From UBA1738 sp045538755 (GTDB taxonomy: Bacteria; Bacillota; Clostridia; UBA1381), in contig JAZQEC010000029.1 of NCBI GenBank assembly GCA_045538755.1, forward strand, positions 1 through 55,519: a stretch of DNA of 55,519 nucleotides, given 5' to 3'. A program made the position numbers and the translations under genes. Below, one piece after another: positions 24,544-33,474 of the stretch. The stretch's first letter is position 1; each line of letters begins with the position of its first letter. Under the pieces are notes generated by a model that was given only the letters and a program-made list of their open reading frames with translations, had not been told where the DNA came from and searched no databases.

Positions 24544-25425
24544 ATGAATCTTTTTAAAAAATTTCCATCTCTTTCAATACTTTTAGCAGGCGGACTTTGG
24601 GGACTTACCGGCCTTTTTGTAAGAAATTTGAATGACGCAGGGATTGATAATATGCAACTGCTATTTTTCAGAAGTTTCATTACTGCCGCCATAACGGGCA
24701 TTTATTTACTCTTTACAGACAAAAACAAATTGAAAATAGATTTGAAAGATTGGTGGTATTTCTTCGGAACAGGCATTTTTAGTTTTCTGCTTTTTGGCTT
24801 TTACTATTTCTATACCATAAGCCATGCATCTATGTCTGTTGCAGCAATACTCCTTTACACAGCACCGTTTTTTGTTATGATTATGGCATCAATATTTTTT
24901 AAAGAAAAAATAACAGCAGCCAAAGTGATTGCACTTTTTATAGCTGCTGCAGGATGTCTTTTAATTTGCGGTACTGACCACAATATATCCCTTACACCGC
25001 TTGTTATTTTTACAGGCATTTCGTCAGGTTTTTGCAAAGCGCTTTACAGTATTTTTGGACGCGTAGCTTTGAAAAAGTACGATTCATTAACCGTTACTGC
25101 CTATACCTTCATTTTCTCTACACTCGGCAGTCTGTTTGTTGTAGACTTCCCCAAAATTTATTCGGTTATATCTTTAAATCCGAATTTGATAGCAAGTACA
25201 CTTGTGTTTACTTTAATAAGCGCAATTATTCCATACATTTTTTATACACTCGGTCTAAAATATATTGATGCAGGAAAGGCTTCAATTATGGCAACATTTG
25301 AAGCAGTCGTTGCTTCAGTTTGCGGAATAATTGCATTTAATGAAAAAATTACCGTCGTTGGAATATCTGGTATAGTTCTCGTTCTTTTAGCAGTTGTACT
25401 TCTCAATACAAAGCTAAAAAAATAA
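24544..25425 (+). CDS. EamA/DMT-family transporter
   Basis: Membrane protein of 293 residues with ten hydrophobic segments in two EamA repeats. The opening LAGGLWGLTGLFVRNLN and the second-repeat GLKYIDAGKASIMATFEAVVA are typical. The family exports metabolites such as amino acids; the substrate is not predictable. GGAGG lies at the end of recD2 and the ATG follows the recD2 stop with no gap. Its own stop codon touches the stop codon of convergent ctpA. Confidence 0.85.
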   Translation: MNLFKKFPSLSILLAGGLWGLTGLFVRNLNDAGIDNMQLLFFRSFITAAITGIYLLFTDKNKLKIDLKDWWYFFGTGIFSFLLFGFYYFYTISHASMSVAAILLYTAPFFVMIMASIFFKEKITAAKVIALFIAAAGCLLICGTDHNISLTPLVIFTGISSGFCKALYSIFGRVALKKYDSLTVTAYTFIFSTLGSLFVVDFPKIYSVISLNPNLIASTLVFTLISAIIPYIFYTLGLKYIDAGKASIMATFEAVVASVCGIIAFNEKITVVGISGIVLVLLAVVLLNTKLKK

Positions 25426-26607
25426 CTATTTCGCAAGAACTTCAATGGCTTTTTGAAGCTGTATATCCTCTGAAAGTTCAAGTTCGGAAATTGCCTTATC
25501 TGAACTAAACTCAACAGTTATATCCGGCTCAATTCCTATATCATGAATACAAACTCCGCTTGGAGTATAATATTTTGCGGTTGTTATCGACATTCCTGAA
25601 CCGTCTGTAAATGGGAAAACGGTTTGAACAATGCCTTTTCCAAAGGTTTTTGTTCCGATAACAGTCGCTTTTTTATAGTCTTTTAAAGAACCCGTCAAAA
25701 TCTCGGATGCAGAGGCGCTACCTCCATTTACAAGCACAGCCATAGGCAAATTAAGTTCATTTTCGTCAGAATGTAACGTCACACGTTTCCCACGCTTATC
25801 CTCTGTATAAGTAATAGTTCCTTCAGGTAAAAGTAAATCTGCAATATCACACACAACATTTAGGTCTCCACCAGGATTGTCGCGCAGGTCAATTACCAAT
25901 TTTTCCATTCCAGCCATTTTTAAAGCTTCAATATGCTCGCAAAATTCATCAAAAGTATTTTTCGAATCCGGAGTCGCCTTTGATTCAAAACCAGTAATTC
26001 GAAGATATGCTACTTTATCATCAATCATTTCGGATTTTACACTTTTCTTAATTATTTTCTCACGAGTTATAACTATATCAAACCGCCCTTTACTTTCGCG
26101 CTCTAATGTTACAGTTACTGTGCTTCCTTCTTCTCCATTTTTAAGGAATGTTGCAGCCTCTGTGAGTTGGGTAGCATCATATTTTTCACCTTCAATAGCA
26201 CAAAGGATATCCCCTGATCTCATTCCTGCCTTTTCAGCCGGACTATCTTCCATAGGAGAAACTACCACAAGATTTCCACTTTCTATGTCTGCGCCTAAAG
26301 TCGCACCAATTCCAACATAGCTGGAAACAAGATTGTCACGATAAGACGAAAACTCTTCTTCAGGAAAATATGACGTATATGGATCGTTTACTGCCGCCGC
26401 CATTGCCATTGATGCATAATCTGCAACCTTTTCTTCGTCTATTTCAAAAAGTGAATAATCAGAAAGCATTTTATTCACAGCGGAAATTTTCTGCATTGAA
26501 CGGCCTTGTATTTTTGCATACATAATATCTCTTGTTGCATTTACCACAAGACCTGTTACTATTGCTGTTATTACTATTGTCAGAATAAAACTCTGCTTGT
26601 TCTTCAT
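25426..26607 (-). CDS. ctpA: S41 C-terminal processing peptidase
   Basis: Secreted or membrane-anchored serine protease of 393 residues. An N-terminal hydrophobic anchor (8-24) is followed by a PDZ domain (about 95-180; YVGIGATLG, SPAEKAGMRSGD) and the S41 domain with LRDNPGG. The catalytic dyad is S299 in GGSASASEI and K324 in TKTFGKG, spaced 25 residues as in Bacillus CtpB. It cleaves envelope proteins. GGAGG precedes the ATG. It follows envC and ftsEX, as in other Firmicutes, so substrates may include that system. Confidence 0.93.
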   Translation of the reverse strand: MKNKQSFILTIVITAIVTGLVVNATRDIMYAKIQGRSMQKISAVNKMLSDYSLFEIDEEKVADYASMAMAAAVNDPYTSYFPEEEFSSYRDNLVSSYVGIGATLGADIESGNLVVVSPMEDSPAEKAGMRSGDILCAIEGEKYDATQLTEAATFLKNGEEGSTVTVTLERESKGRFDIVITREKIIKKSVKSEMIDDKVAYLRITGFESKATPDSKNTFDEFCEHIEALKMAGMEKLVIDLRDNPGGDLNVVCDIADLLLPEGTITYTEDKRGKRVTLHSDENELNLPMAVLVNGGSASASEILTGSLKDYKKATVIGTKTFGKGIVQTVFPFTDGSGMSITTAKYYTPSGVCIHDIGIEPDITVEFSSDKAISELELSEDIQLQKAIEVLAK

Positions 26608-26663
26608 TCTAAGACCTCCATTACCATATATTTTATCTTATGCAATATTTTCCATAATATTAT

Positions 26664-26685
26664 AGGGGTGACAAAAGTCACCCCT
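26664..26685 (-). other. Hairpin between envC and ctpA (possible attenuator)
   Basis: AGGGGTGAC, four-base loop, GTCACCCCT. On the minus strand it is followed by TATAATATT rather than a T-run, so it may only partly terminate envC transcription or may protect mRNA ends. Confidence 0.5.
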
Positions 26686-26737
26686 CATATTTTTGAGGAA
26701 ATAATAATTTATTACTTCTCATCATTTGACATTGTTA

Positions 26738-27880
26738 TTATAGATATTCTGTAGGATTTACTGCTTTTCCATTGACCTTTACCTCAAAGTGAAGGTGGTT
26801 TCCTGTTGAATTCCCGGTAGAGCCGACTTTCGCGATTGTTTCGCCTCTTTTTACCGCTTGACCTGCACCTACCAAAAGCTTACTACAATGTGCATATAGA
26901 GTCACATATCCTCCGCCATGGTTTATAGTTACGGTATAGCCATATCCGTTTATCCAGCCAGAAGTCAAAACAACTCCGTCTTCTGCAGCATAAATTGCAG
27001 TTCCATACGGAGCCGCATAATCAATTCCTGCATGAAGTTTTTTTGTTCCTGTTATTGGATGAATTCTATATCCGTACGGTGATGAAACTCGTGTATAACT
27101 CGCCATTGGAAACAGGAATTTTCCGTTTCCTTTATATTGTACCGACTGCTGAGATGACGATTTTAGCGCTGCATTAATTTGATTTTGAATTTGCTTTTCT
27201 GCCTGCTCCATTTCAGCTTCCTGGCGCTTCAGCTCTTCTATATCTGCATTTAATTCATTTATTAAATTCTGCTGCTGTGCCTGCTTACTTTCAATAGTGT
27301 CTTGTTTGCTTACTAAAATCTTCTGTGCCTCTACCTGCTCTTGTTTTTCGTTTTCAATCACCTGTTTTGCTGCTGCCACTTCTTCTTTTTTTGTTTGATA
27401 CTCATTAATCAAGGCTTTATCATGCTTTAAAATAGTTTCAATTATTGAAATTCTTGTAAATAAATCAGACAAACCTTTAGCACTCATAATAAGCTCAAGA
27501 TATGAAGTCGTACTATTTTCATACATAATCTTCATACGCTTTTTCAGCTGCTTATCAGTTTCCTTAATAGTTTCATTCAAAGAATCGATTTCACTGTTTT
27601 TGGCTTCGATTTCTGTATTTTTATCATTGATAACCGACTGGATTTGGTCAATGTCATCCTGAAGGCCTGAAATTTCAATATCAAGCGCAAGCTTCTTATC
27701 TTTAATGTCATTTCTTTCTGCTTGCTTCTCTTTGATTTCCTTTTTTGTTTCTTCAACCTTTTTTTGGTTTTCAGAAAGCTCTTTTTTTAGGTCACTTACA
27801 CTCTTTGCAGCATACACCGAAGGCAAATTCATAAGCATAAAGACCAAGGTAATAAACAAAGTAAATATTCTTTTCTTCAT
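26738..27880 (-). CDS. EnvC-like murein hydrolase activator (coiled coil + M23/LytM domain)
   Basis: Exported protein of 380 residues. A signal peptide (to about residue 24, ending VYAA) leads into a long coiled coil (about 26-230, rich in Glu, Lys and Gln) and a C-terminal LytM domain. LytM zinc motifs are HAGID and HLHFEV; HxxxD and HxH both appear intact, so it may be an active endopeptidase rather than only an activator. In the known FtsEX-EnvC pathway FtsX binds the coiled coil and switches on wall cleavage at division. Ten bases downstream of ftsX. Confidence 0.9.
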   Translation of the reverse strand: MKKRIFTLFITLVFMLMNLPSVYAAKSVSDLKKELSENQKKVEETKKEIKEKQAERNDIKDKKLALDIEISGLQDDIDQIQSVINDKNTEIEAKNSEIDSLNETIKETDKQLKKRMKIMYENSTTSYLELIMSAKGLSDLFTRISIIETILKHDKALINEYQTKKEEVAAAKQVIENEKQEQVEAQKILVSKQDTIESKQAQQQNLINELNADIEELKRQEAEMEQAEKQIQNQINAALKSSSQQSVQYKGNGKFLFPMASYTRVSSPYGYRIHPITGTKKLHAGIDYAAPYGTAIYAAEDGVVLTSGWINGYGYTVTINHGGGYVTLYAHCSKLLVGAGQAVKRGETIAKVGSTGNSTGNHLHFEVKVNGKAVNPTEYL

Positions 27881-27889
27881 ATTCCCTCC

Positions 27890-28783
27890 TTATACATGAA
27901 GGTGCTTTCGCATAGAAATTGCACTTCCTACTACTCCGATAAGGCTTCCAAAAACAAGAAACAGCACTGCAATTACAGGAGCAATACTCCAGATACCTAT
28001 AAATTCAAATACATCAAAGCTTAAATTTTCAATATATTTTAAAATTGCAAAATAGCCCCAAAATACAACCAAAAATGCAACAACGGCACCCAAGCATCCG
28101 ATAATTAATCCTTCCAAAACAAATGGAACTCTGATAAATCTGTCAGTTGCACCAATGTATTTCATAATATTTATTTCTTTGCGTCTATTAAATACCGTGA
28201 GCTTAACAGTATTTGAAATGATAACCATAGCAACCATAAGCAGTATGATCATTATAACTATACTGAATTTTTTTACTGCGTCGGAAATAGATAACACCAT
28301 ATTTACAACGTCCTGTTTATTTACTACCTTTTCAACATCGGGTATTTTTTCTAAAATTTCAGCAGTTTCTTTTGTTTTTTCAATATCCGAAAGTACTATC
28401 TTATATGAGTCGGAAAATGGATTGTCCTCCTCAAATCCATCAAGCATTACCTCGTTACCTTCAAACATATCATTTATCGCATAATCAAGAGTTTGTTGTT
28501 TTGTAAAAAGTGTTGCTTCTTTTACATTTTGAGTATTTTTAATTTCTTCGCCAATCGCCGAAACTCGTTCTTCGGTTGCATCAGGTATAATATAGAGCTG
28601 AATTTCACATTGATCCTTAACCTGTGTTGTAATAGAGTTTATGTTAATTGACAAAATTGCAAATACACCTAAAATTATAAGGCACGATGCTATTGTAAAC
28701 AGCGATGCAATACTCATAAGACCATTTCTGGTAACATTTTTCTTTGCCTCTGAAAATGAATATTTAAGCTTCGACAGATTCAA
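27890..28783 (-). CDS. ftsX: Cell division protein FtsX
   Basis: Membrane protein of 297 residues with four membrane segments (one near the N-terminus, three after residue 175) and a large extracellular domain between the first two. MKYIGATDRFIRVPFVLEGLIIG is the family hallmark. The start is taken as TTG at 28783 because GGAGG lies eight bases upstream; another TTG at 28798 has no site. It overlaps ftsE by 20 bases. FtsX passes the FtsE ATPase cycle to the envC product. Confidence 0.9.
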   Translation of the reverse strand: MNLSKLKYSFSEAKKNVTRNGLMSIASLFTIASCLIILGVFAILSININSITTQVKDQCEIQLYIIPDATEERVSAIGEEIKNTQNVKEATLFTKQQTLDYAINDMFEGNEVMLDGFEEDNPFSDSYKIVLSDIEKTKETAEILEKIPDVEKVVNKQDVVNMVLSISDAVKKFSIVIMIILLMVAMVIISNTVKLTVFNRRKEINIMKYIGATDRFIRVPFVLEGLIIGCLGAVVAFLVVFWGYFAILKYIENLSFDVFEFIGIWSIAPVIAVLFLVFGSLIGVVGSAISMRKHLHV

Positions 28784-29459
28784 GATATTCACCTCCAACT
28801 TCGTCTCGGACTATTTTTCCGTCCTGAACTTCAATAACTCTTTTCTTCATTATGTCTACTATGTCCTTTGCGTGTGTAGCCATAATAATAGTCGTTCCCA
28901 TACGGTTTATTTCTTCAAAAACTTCCATAATTTCCATAGCAGTTTTCGGGTTTAAGTTTCCCGTAGGCTCGTCCGCAACAAGTATAACTGGATGGTTTGC
29001 TAAAGCTCTTGCAAGCGCAACTCTCTGCTGTTCTCCACCTGAAAGCTGTCTTGGATACATTTTCGCTTTATAATTAAGACCAACTTCGTTTAAAACCTCC
29101 GGAACACGTTTTCGTATTTCTCTTCTTGAAGCACCTACAACTCTCATTGCAAACTCAACATTTTCGTAGACTGTACGGTCTTCTAAAAGGCGGAAATCCT
29201 GAAAAACAACTCCCATCTTTCTACGCAAAAACGGGATTTCTTTATCCGGCAGCTTGGTGACGTCAATACCATCTAAATAAACTTCACCCTCGGTAACATT
29301 TGTTTCACGCATCAAAAGCTTTGTTATTGTGGTTTTGCCGGCACCGCTTGAACCAACAAGGAAAACAAATTCTCCGTTTTCAATTTTGAAATTGGCATTT
29401 TCAAGAGCTATGTTTCCGGCATCTTCAAACTGCTTAGTAACATTTACAAATTCTATCAT
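28764..29459 (-). CDS. ftsE: Cell division ATP-binding protein FtsE
   Basis: ABC ATPase of 231 residues. Walker A GSSGAGKTT, signature LSGGEQQR, Walker B VILVADEPTGNL and the H-loop THAKD are in order. QDFRLLEDRTVYENV is typical of FtsE. The start at 29459 has GGGAG nine bases upstream; a frame extending to 29516 runs back into the terminator of the previous gene. Confidence 0.93.
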   Translation of the reverse strand: MIEFVNVTKQFEDAGNIALENANFKIENGEFVFLVGSSGAGKTTITKLLMRETNVTEGEVYLDGIDVTKLPDKEIPFLRRKMGVVFQDFRLLEDRTVYENVEFAMRVVGASRREIRKRVPEVLNEVGLNYKAKMYPRQLSGGEQQRVALARALANHPVILVADEPTGNLNPKTAMEIMEVFEEINRMGTTIIMATHAKDIVDIMKKRVIEVQDGKIVRDEVGGEYLESVEA

Positions 29460-29483
29460 AATATCATACTCCCAAATCTCACC

Positions 29484-29509
29484 AAAAAGTGCGGCAAAAA
29501 ATACCGCAC
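29484..29509 (-). terminator. Terminator between the CdaR-like gene and ftsE
   Basis: Minus strand: GTGCGG and CCGCAC form a six-base-pair stem followed by TTTTT. No strong promoter was seen between it and ftsE, so ftsE may depend partly on read-through. Confidence 0.7.
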
Positions 29510-29522
29510 ATTTCATTTAAAC

Positions 29523-30620
29523 CTACATTTTCATAGGATTTGACGACAAATATTTATGCACCATCATTGCAACCTTAAATACGATTGCCTGGTCAAATTT
29601 TCTAAGGTCAAGCCCTGTTAACTTATATATTTTTTCAAGTCTGTACACAAGTGTATTTCTGTGTACAAAAAGCTGTCTTGATGTTTCAGAAACATTAAGA
29701 TCATTTTCGAAGAATTTATTAATTGTTAGGATTGTTTCGGAATCTAACAGAGAAATATCGCCTTTTTTGAATACTTCACGTAAGAAAAGTTCACACAGCT
29801 TTATAGGAAGCTGGTAAATAAGCCTACCAATTCCAAGGCTATCATAATTAAGAATTGATTTCTCTTCATCAAAAACCTTACCTACTTCAAGTGCAATCTG
29901 TGCTTCCTTATAAGAAGTATTAAGCTGATTGATGTTTTCTGCAACTGTACTTACTCCGACAAGAATGCTCATCATGGTTTCAGAATGAACATTATCGAGA
30001 ATTTGCTTTGCAATATTGTTTATTGTTTCCTGATCTTTGCCGTCCTTAAGTTCCTTAATCAGTACTATATTTTTACTGTCAATATTTATAACAAAATCTT
30101 TTTCCTTATCAGGAAACATATTTCTTATTACTTCATATATTCCAATTTCGCCTTTTTTCATTACCTTGATATAGAAAACAGCTCTTGGCGTTTCAACATC
30201 AACATGCAGCTCTAAGGCTTTCTGATGAAGGTCAAATGTCAGCATATTATCAAAAATTATATTCTGCATAAATATCGTTTTATCGTATTTTTCATCATAA
30301 TAATGGCGCACATTATTAGCGGCAACAGTGATGCTATTACAGCAATAGCGAGAAACCTCATCTGTTCCTTCAACATAAACAATATATTCAGGATACGGTC
30401 TGCCGTCAATCATTCTTACGGTATATCCTTCTCTTACAAATATTTTGTCATTTTCACCGGCAGCTCCAATCAACTCCAGTACAACTTCTTCTGAAAGTTC
30501 CGGTCCGTTTGCAGCCAGAACAAGTCCGGTAGCATCAGCTATACCAAACTTTTTAGGAAAAACTTCCGCCATCTGAGAAACAATGTCCTGAAATGCTTTA
30601 CTTATCATAATAAATTCCAT
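29523..30620 (-). CDS. PucR/CdaR-type transcriptional regulator
   Basis: Protein of 365 residues. The N-terminal region (about 1-140) has a sugar-diacid-recognition-like start MISKAFQDIVSQMAEVFPKKFGIADATG, as in CdaR. The C-terminal PucR helix-turn-helix is clear: FFENDLNVSETSRQLFVHRNTLVYRL (about 305-330). A central GGDEF-like region lies between. It responds to a small molecule in relatives; the signal here is unknown. GGAAG precedes the ATG. A long leader with hairpins lies upstream. Confidence 0.8.
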   Translation of the reverse strand: MEFIMISKAFQDIVSQMAEVFPKKFGIADATGLVLAANGPELSEEVVLELIGAAGENDKIFVREGYTVRMIDGRPYPEYIVYVEGTDEVSRYCCNSITVAANNVRHYYDEKYDKTIFMQNIIFDNMLTFDLHQKALELHVDVETPRAVFYIKVMKKGEIGIYEVIRNMFPDKEKDFVINIDSKNIVLIKELKDGKDQETINNIAKQILDNVHSETMMSILVGVSTVAENINQLNTSYKEAQIALEVGKVFDEEKSILNYDSLGIGRLIYQLPIKLCELFLREVFKKGDISLLDSETILTINKFFENDLNVSETSRQLFVHRNTLVYRLEKIYKLTGLDLRKFDQAIVFKVAMMVHKYLSSNPMKM

Positions 30621-30899
30621 AGCCTTTCTTCCTGCATTTCTAATTTCAGCCCCACCTGCAGGCTTTATGGAGCGACGCCATAAAAATAACGCAAATATAC
30701 CTTATATATTAATATTTTAAGACCTTGCACCATCGCAAGATATCCATATTCCCTAATATTATAACATAATATTTCGAAATTGTATAGTTTTTTTGGTTAT
30801 TTTTTTCAAAATGTTACAATTTTTTAATAAATTCATCAGTATAAATCACAAAATTTAAATTAATTTACGGGATTTATATTACTTAAACAGAAAATTTAA
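30621..30899. other. Leader of the CdaR-like gene and AT-rich spacer
   Basis: No gene is visible. A TATAAT at 30763-30758 on the minus strand suggests a transcript start near 30751 and a leader of about 130 bases. The leader contains three small hairpins: CTTGC/GCAAG (30724-30739), TTTATGG/CCATAAA (30664-30684) and GCC/GGC (30649-30663). The rest is AT-rich with nothing recognisable. Confidence 0.4.
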
Positions 30900-30928
30900 T
30901 TGACTTAGCTTTTCATTTATACTATAAT
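30900..30928 (+). promoter_or_regulatory. Promoter of rsmG
   Basis: TTGACT (30900-30905), 17-base spacer, TATAAT (30923-30928), 33 bases ahead of the start codon. Confidence 0.75.
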
Positions 30929-30961
30929 TAAGTATATATTAAATTTTATAGGATATAAATT

Positions 30962-31693
30962 ATGAGAAAAATTTTAGAAAATGGATTTGAAAAACTTTCA
31001 ATAGATGTTACTGATAACCAGATATGCCAGCTTATTCAATATGCCGGACTTCTTTGTGAGTGGAACAAAAAGATTAACTTAACAGCTATTTGCGACACAG
31101 ATGGGATTGCAAAAAAGCATTTTTTAGACAGTTCAACTGCACTGTTGACGGGACATATAACCGGAAAAGTAATTGATGTTGGCACAGGCGCAGGATTTCC
31201 GGGGCTTGTTTTAAAAATTTTAAAACCTGAAATCGAGCTTACTTTGCTTGATTCGTTAAATAAACGAATCAATTTCTTAAAAACTGTTGCAGATGAGATT
31301 GGCACAAATGCAGAATTTATCCATGCACGTGCAGAAGATGGCGGACGCACTCATCGTGAACAATATGATACAGTTGTTTCGCGCGCAGTTGCAAATATGA
31401 CACTTCTTTCAGAATTATGCCTGCCTTTTTTAAAAGTAGGCGGATATTTTCTTGCTTTAAAAGGTCCTCTTGCAGATGAAGAACTTGAAAGTGCAAAACG
31501 TGCAATTCATATTCTGGGCGGTGAAGTTGAAAGCATTTTTTCCGCAAAAATTCCCGATACTGACCTTAAACACAAAATCATTATCGTAAAAAAAGTGCGA
31601 CATACTCCCCAACAATATCCCCGAAAACCCGGAATTGCAACAAAAAATCCAATCGACTCATGTTATAATTTGAAGAAAAAGCCGACTAAATAA
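30962..31693 (+). CDS. rsmG: 16S rRNA 7-methylguanosine methyltransferase RsmG (GidB)
   Basis: SAM-dependent enzyme of 243 residues that methylates a guanine in 16S rRNA (G527 in E. coli numbering). LLCEWNKKINLTAI and the SAM-binding motif VIDVGTGAGFPGLVL are diagnostic, and SRAVANMTLLSELCLPFLKVGG follows. TAGGAT precedes the ATG. The stop codon lies inside the loop of the terminator hairpin. rsmG next to noc is the usual Firmicutes order. Confidence 0.93.
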   Translation: MRKILENGFEKLSIDVTDNQICQLIQYAGLLCEWNKKINLTAICDTDGIAKKHFLDSSTALLTGHITGKVIDVGTGAGFPGLVLKILKPEIELTLLDSLNKRINFLKTVADEIGTNAEFIHARAEDGGRTHREQYDTVVSRAVANMTLLSELCLPFLKVGGYFLALKGPLADEELESAKRAIHILGGEVESIFSAKIPDTDLKHKIIIVKKVRHTPQQYPRKPGIATKNPIDSCYNLKKKPTK

Positions 31694-31711
31694 AAAAGTC
31701 GGCTTTTTTTG
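31676..31711 (+). terminator. Terminator of rsmG
   Basis: GCCGACT (31681-31687) and AGTCGGC (31697-31703) followed by seven T. The stop codon is in the loop. Confidence 0.85.
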
Positions 31712-31725
31712 ACGAACGATTTTTC

Positions 31726-31753
31726 TTTTCATTGTGAAAAAGTATGCTATAAT
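31726..31753 (+). promoter_or_regulatory. Promoter of the noc leader
   Basis: TATAAT at 31748-31753 with a weak -35 TTTTCA 16 bases upstream. The expected transcript start is 31760, exactly at the base of the leader helix. Confidence 0.5.
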
Positions 31754-31759
31754 GCAGTT

Positions 31760-31860
31760 AGTAAGGCGGTTCGGTCATAACAATATATGTATATGTGCAT
31801 AAGCTCCCAAATATGTTACATCTACTTCCCCCTAATCATATTCTCGGGCTGCCTTACCAC
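31760..31860 (+). ncRNA. Structured leader or small RNA upstream of noc
   Basis: Bases 31761-31774 pair with 31844-31857 over 14 continuous base pairs (GTAAGGC with GCCTTAC, then seven pairs including G-U wobbles). The helix begins at the predicted transcript start. The 70-base interior holds C-rich stretches GCTCCC and CTTCCCCCT that resemble anti-Shine-Dalgarno sequences. No terminator follows, so it is more likely a noc 5' leader than a free RNA. It matches no RNA family that I can recognise. Confidence 0.5.
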
Positions 31861-31891
31861 CTTCCATTATATTACGAAAGGATAATCAGTT

Positions 31892-32692
31892 ATGCAAGTA
31901 TTTAAGTCTAAAGAAAAAGAGACAATGAGGGTTGTGAGTCTTCCCATTCACAGTATTTTCCCAAATCCCGCACAGCCAAGAAAGTATTTTGATACCATCA
32001 GTTTAGAAGAACTCACCGCATCAATAGAAGAATTTGGTGTTCTTCAGCCTATCACAGTTCGAAAGGTACGAGGCGGGTATGAGATTGTTGCAGGCGAAAG
32101 ACGTTTTAGAGCTGCCGAAAATGCAGGTCTTGACTCCATTCCTGCTATCATAATTAGTGTTGATGAGAAAAAATCAGCTCTTTTGGCACTCCTTGAAAAT
32201 TTACAGCGCGATGATCTTTCATTTTTCGAGGTTGCAGAAAGCTATCAAAACTTAATACGTACTCAAGGTATGACACAAGAGGAAATTGCAAAAAAGTTAG
32301 GCAAATCGCAGTCGAATATTGCTAACAAATTGCGGCTTTTGCGACTTTATCCACGCACAAAAAGGCTCATAATCGAATATTCACTCTCAGAGCGCCATGC
32401 ACGTGCACTTCTTCACTTAAGTGATGAAGAAGCTCAACTTTCTGCCGTGCGAACTATAAATGAAAAAAAGCTGAATGTTTCACAAGCTGAAGAACTTATT
32501 AAAAAAATGCTTAAAGGCACTCCTTCACCGTCACAAAAGCTGAAATTCAAAAGCTTTCAGGATATAAGAGTTTTTACAAATACAATCAAACACGCACTTG
32601 AAATTATGCGCGACGGCGGTGTTAATGCCGATATGGAAACAAATTCCTTTGATTGGGGTATTGAATATATAATAAAAGTAAAAAATGAGTAA
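31892..32692 (+). CDS. noc: Nucleoid occlusion / ParB-family protein Noc
   Basis: DNA-binding protein of 266 residues. The ParB N-terminal CTPase-type domain has NPAQPRKYFD, GVLQPITVR and GERRFRAAENAG. A helix-turn-helix follows (MTQEEIAKKLGKSQSNIANKLRLL, about residues 128-151). Position beside rsmG, rather than beside soj, points to Noc, which prevents division over the chromosome, though a ParB role is not excluded. The ATG follows AAAGGA. A bidirectional terminator separates it from radC. Confidence 0.85.
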   Translation: MQVFKSKEKETMRVVSLPIHSIFPNPAQPRKYFDTISLEELTASIEEFGVLQPITVRKVRGGYEIVAGERRFRAAENAGLDSIPAIIISVDEKKSALLALLENLQRDDLSFFEVAESYQNLIRTQGMTQEEIAKKLGKSQSNIANKLRLLRLYPRTKRLIIEYSLSERHARALLHLSDEEAQLSAVRTINEKKLNVSQAEELIKKMLKGTPSPSQKLKFKSFQDIRVFTNTIKHALEIMRDGGVNADMETNSFDWGIEYIIKVKNE

Positions 32693-32741
32693 AAAAATGC
32701 CGATATCTGACATATAAAATATATCAGTTGTCGGCTTTTTA
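32692..32741. terminator. Bidirectional terminator between noc and radC
   Basis: GCCGA (32699-32703) pairs with TCGGC (32731-32735) and an inner CTGA pairs with TCAG. Runs of A precede and T follow the stem, so both convergent genes can use it. Confidence 0.75.
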
Positions 32742-32749
32742 TAATAAGG

Positions 32750-33445
32750 CTATTTTTCAAGAATATTATAGTTCCTTGCAAGACTGATTGTTTTTTCGCC
32801 TGCTACTATAACGTGGTCAACCAAGCGCACCTCAACAAAATTCAGTGCAAGTTCAATCGTTTTTGTTATTTTTAAATCATCCGGCGAAGGTACTGCACTT
32901 CCATTGGGATGATTATGTGCAAGAAGCAGATAAGGATACCGCTCATTTACCGCAAGTTTAACAACTTCTCGTGGATAAATCGGAGTTGCGTTAACAGTTC
33001 CGCTTGACAGCTTTTTGACCTTTTTTACACTGCAGTCACTATCCAATAAAACTGCGTACGCTACCTCTTTCGTATGACCATAAAAAAGATTTTTAATATA
33101 TGTATTAATATTAAGCGGTGTTAAGTGAACATTTGCAATATTATTTTTATCATTTATATATTTATTTACACACTCACGCATAAGACGAAACATTGTAGCA
33201 ACACTTTCGCCTACTCCTGCAATTTTTACCAGATTCTCTTCTTCAGCATCAAAAATGTTTCCTAAGTTTCCATATTCGTTTATAAGTTTATGGGCAATTT
33301 CGTTTGTATTTTTCCTAGGTATCGCATAAAAGAGAAGCAACTCTATTATTTCATGCTCTTGAAGTCCGTCAATGCCTACTTTCATAAATTTATCTCGAAG
33401 ACGCTCTCTATGTTTACTGTGCAAGTTTTCTTTTGTATCTGACAA
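32750..33445 (-). CDS. radC: RadC/JAB-domain protein
   Basis: Protein of 231 residues. A helix-hairpin-helix lies near the N-terminus (ENLVKIAGVGESVATMFRLM). The C-terminal JAMM metal motif is intact: AHNHPNGSAVPSPDD. Despite its name, a DNA repair role is doubtful; it is annotated as a probable metallohydrolase. The start is TTG at 33445 with GGAGG nine bases upstream. It has its own promoter. Confidence 0.88.
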   Translation of the reverse strand: MSDTKENLHSKHRERLRDKFMKVGIDGLQEHEIIELLLFYAIPRKNTNEIAHKLINEYGNLGNIFDAEEENLVKIAGVGESVATMFRLMRECVNKYINDKNNIANVHLTPLNINTYIKNLFYGHTKEVAYAVLLDSDCSVKKVKKLSSGTVNATPIYPREVVKLAVNERYPYLLLAHNHPNGSAVPSPDDLKITKTIELALNFVEVRLVDHVIVAGEKTISLARNYNILEK

Positions 33446-33474
33446 ATCAAGACACCTCCATAATGCTTTTTATA

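Noticed and set aside
30724..30761. Fluoride-type riboswitch, because of a GATGG hairpin
   Set aside because: The second conserved strand and pseudoknot partners of that motif are absent, and the downstream gene is a PucR-type regulator, not a fluoride exporter.
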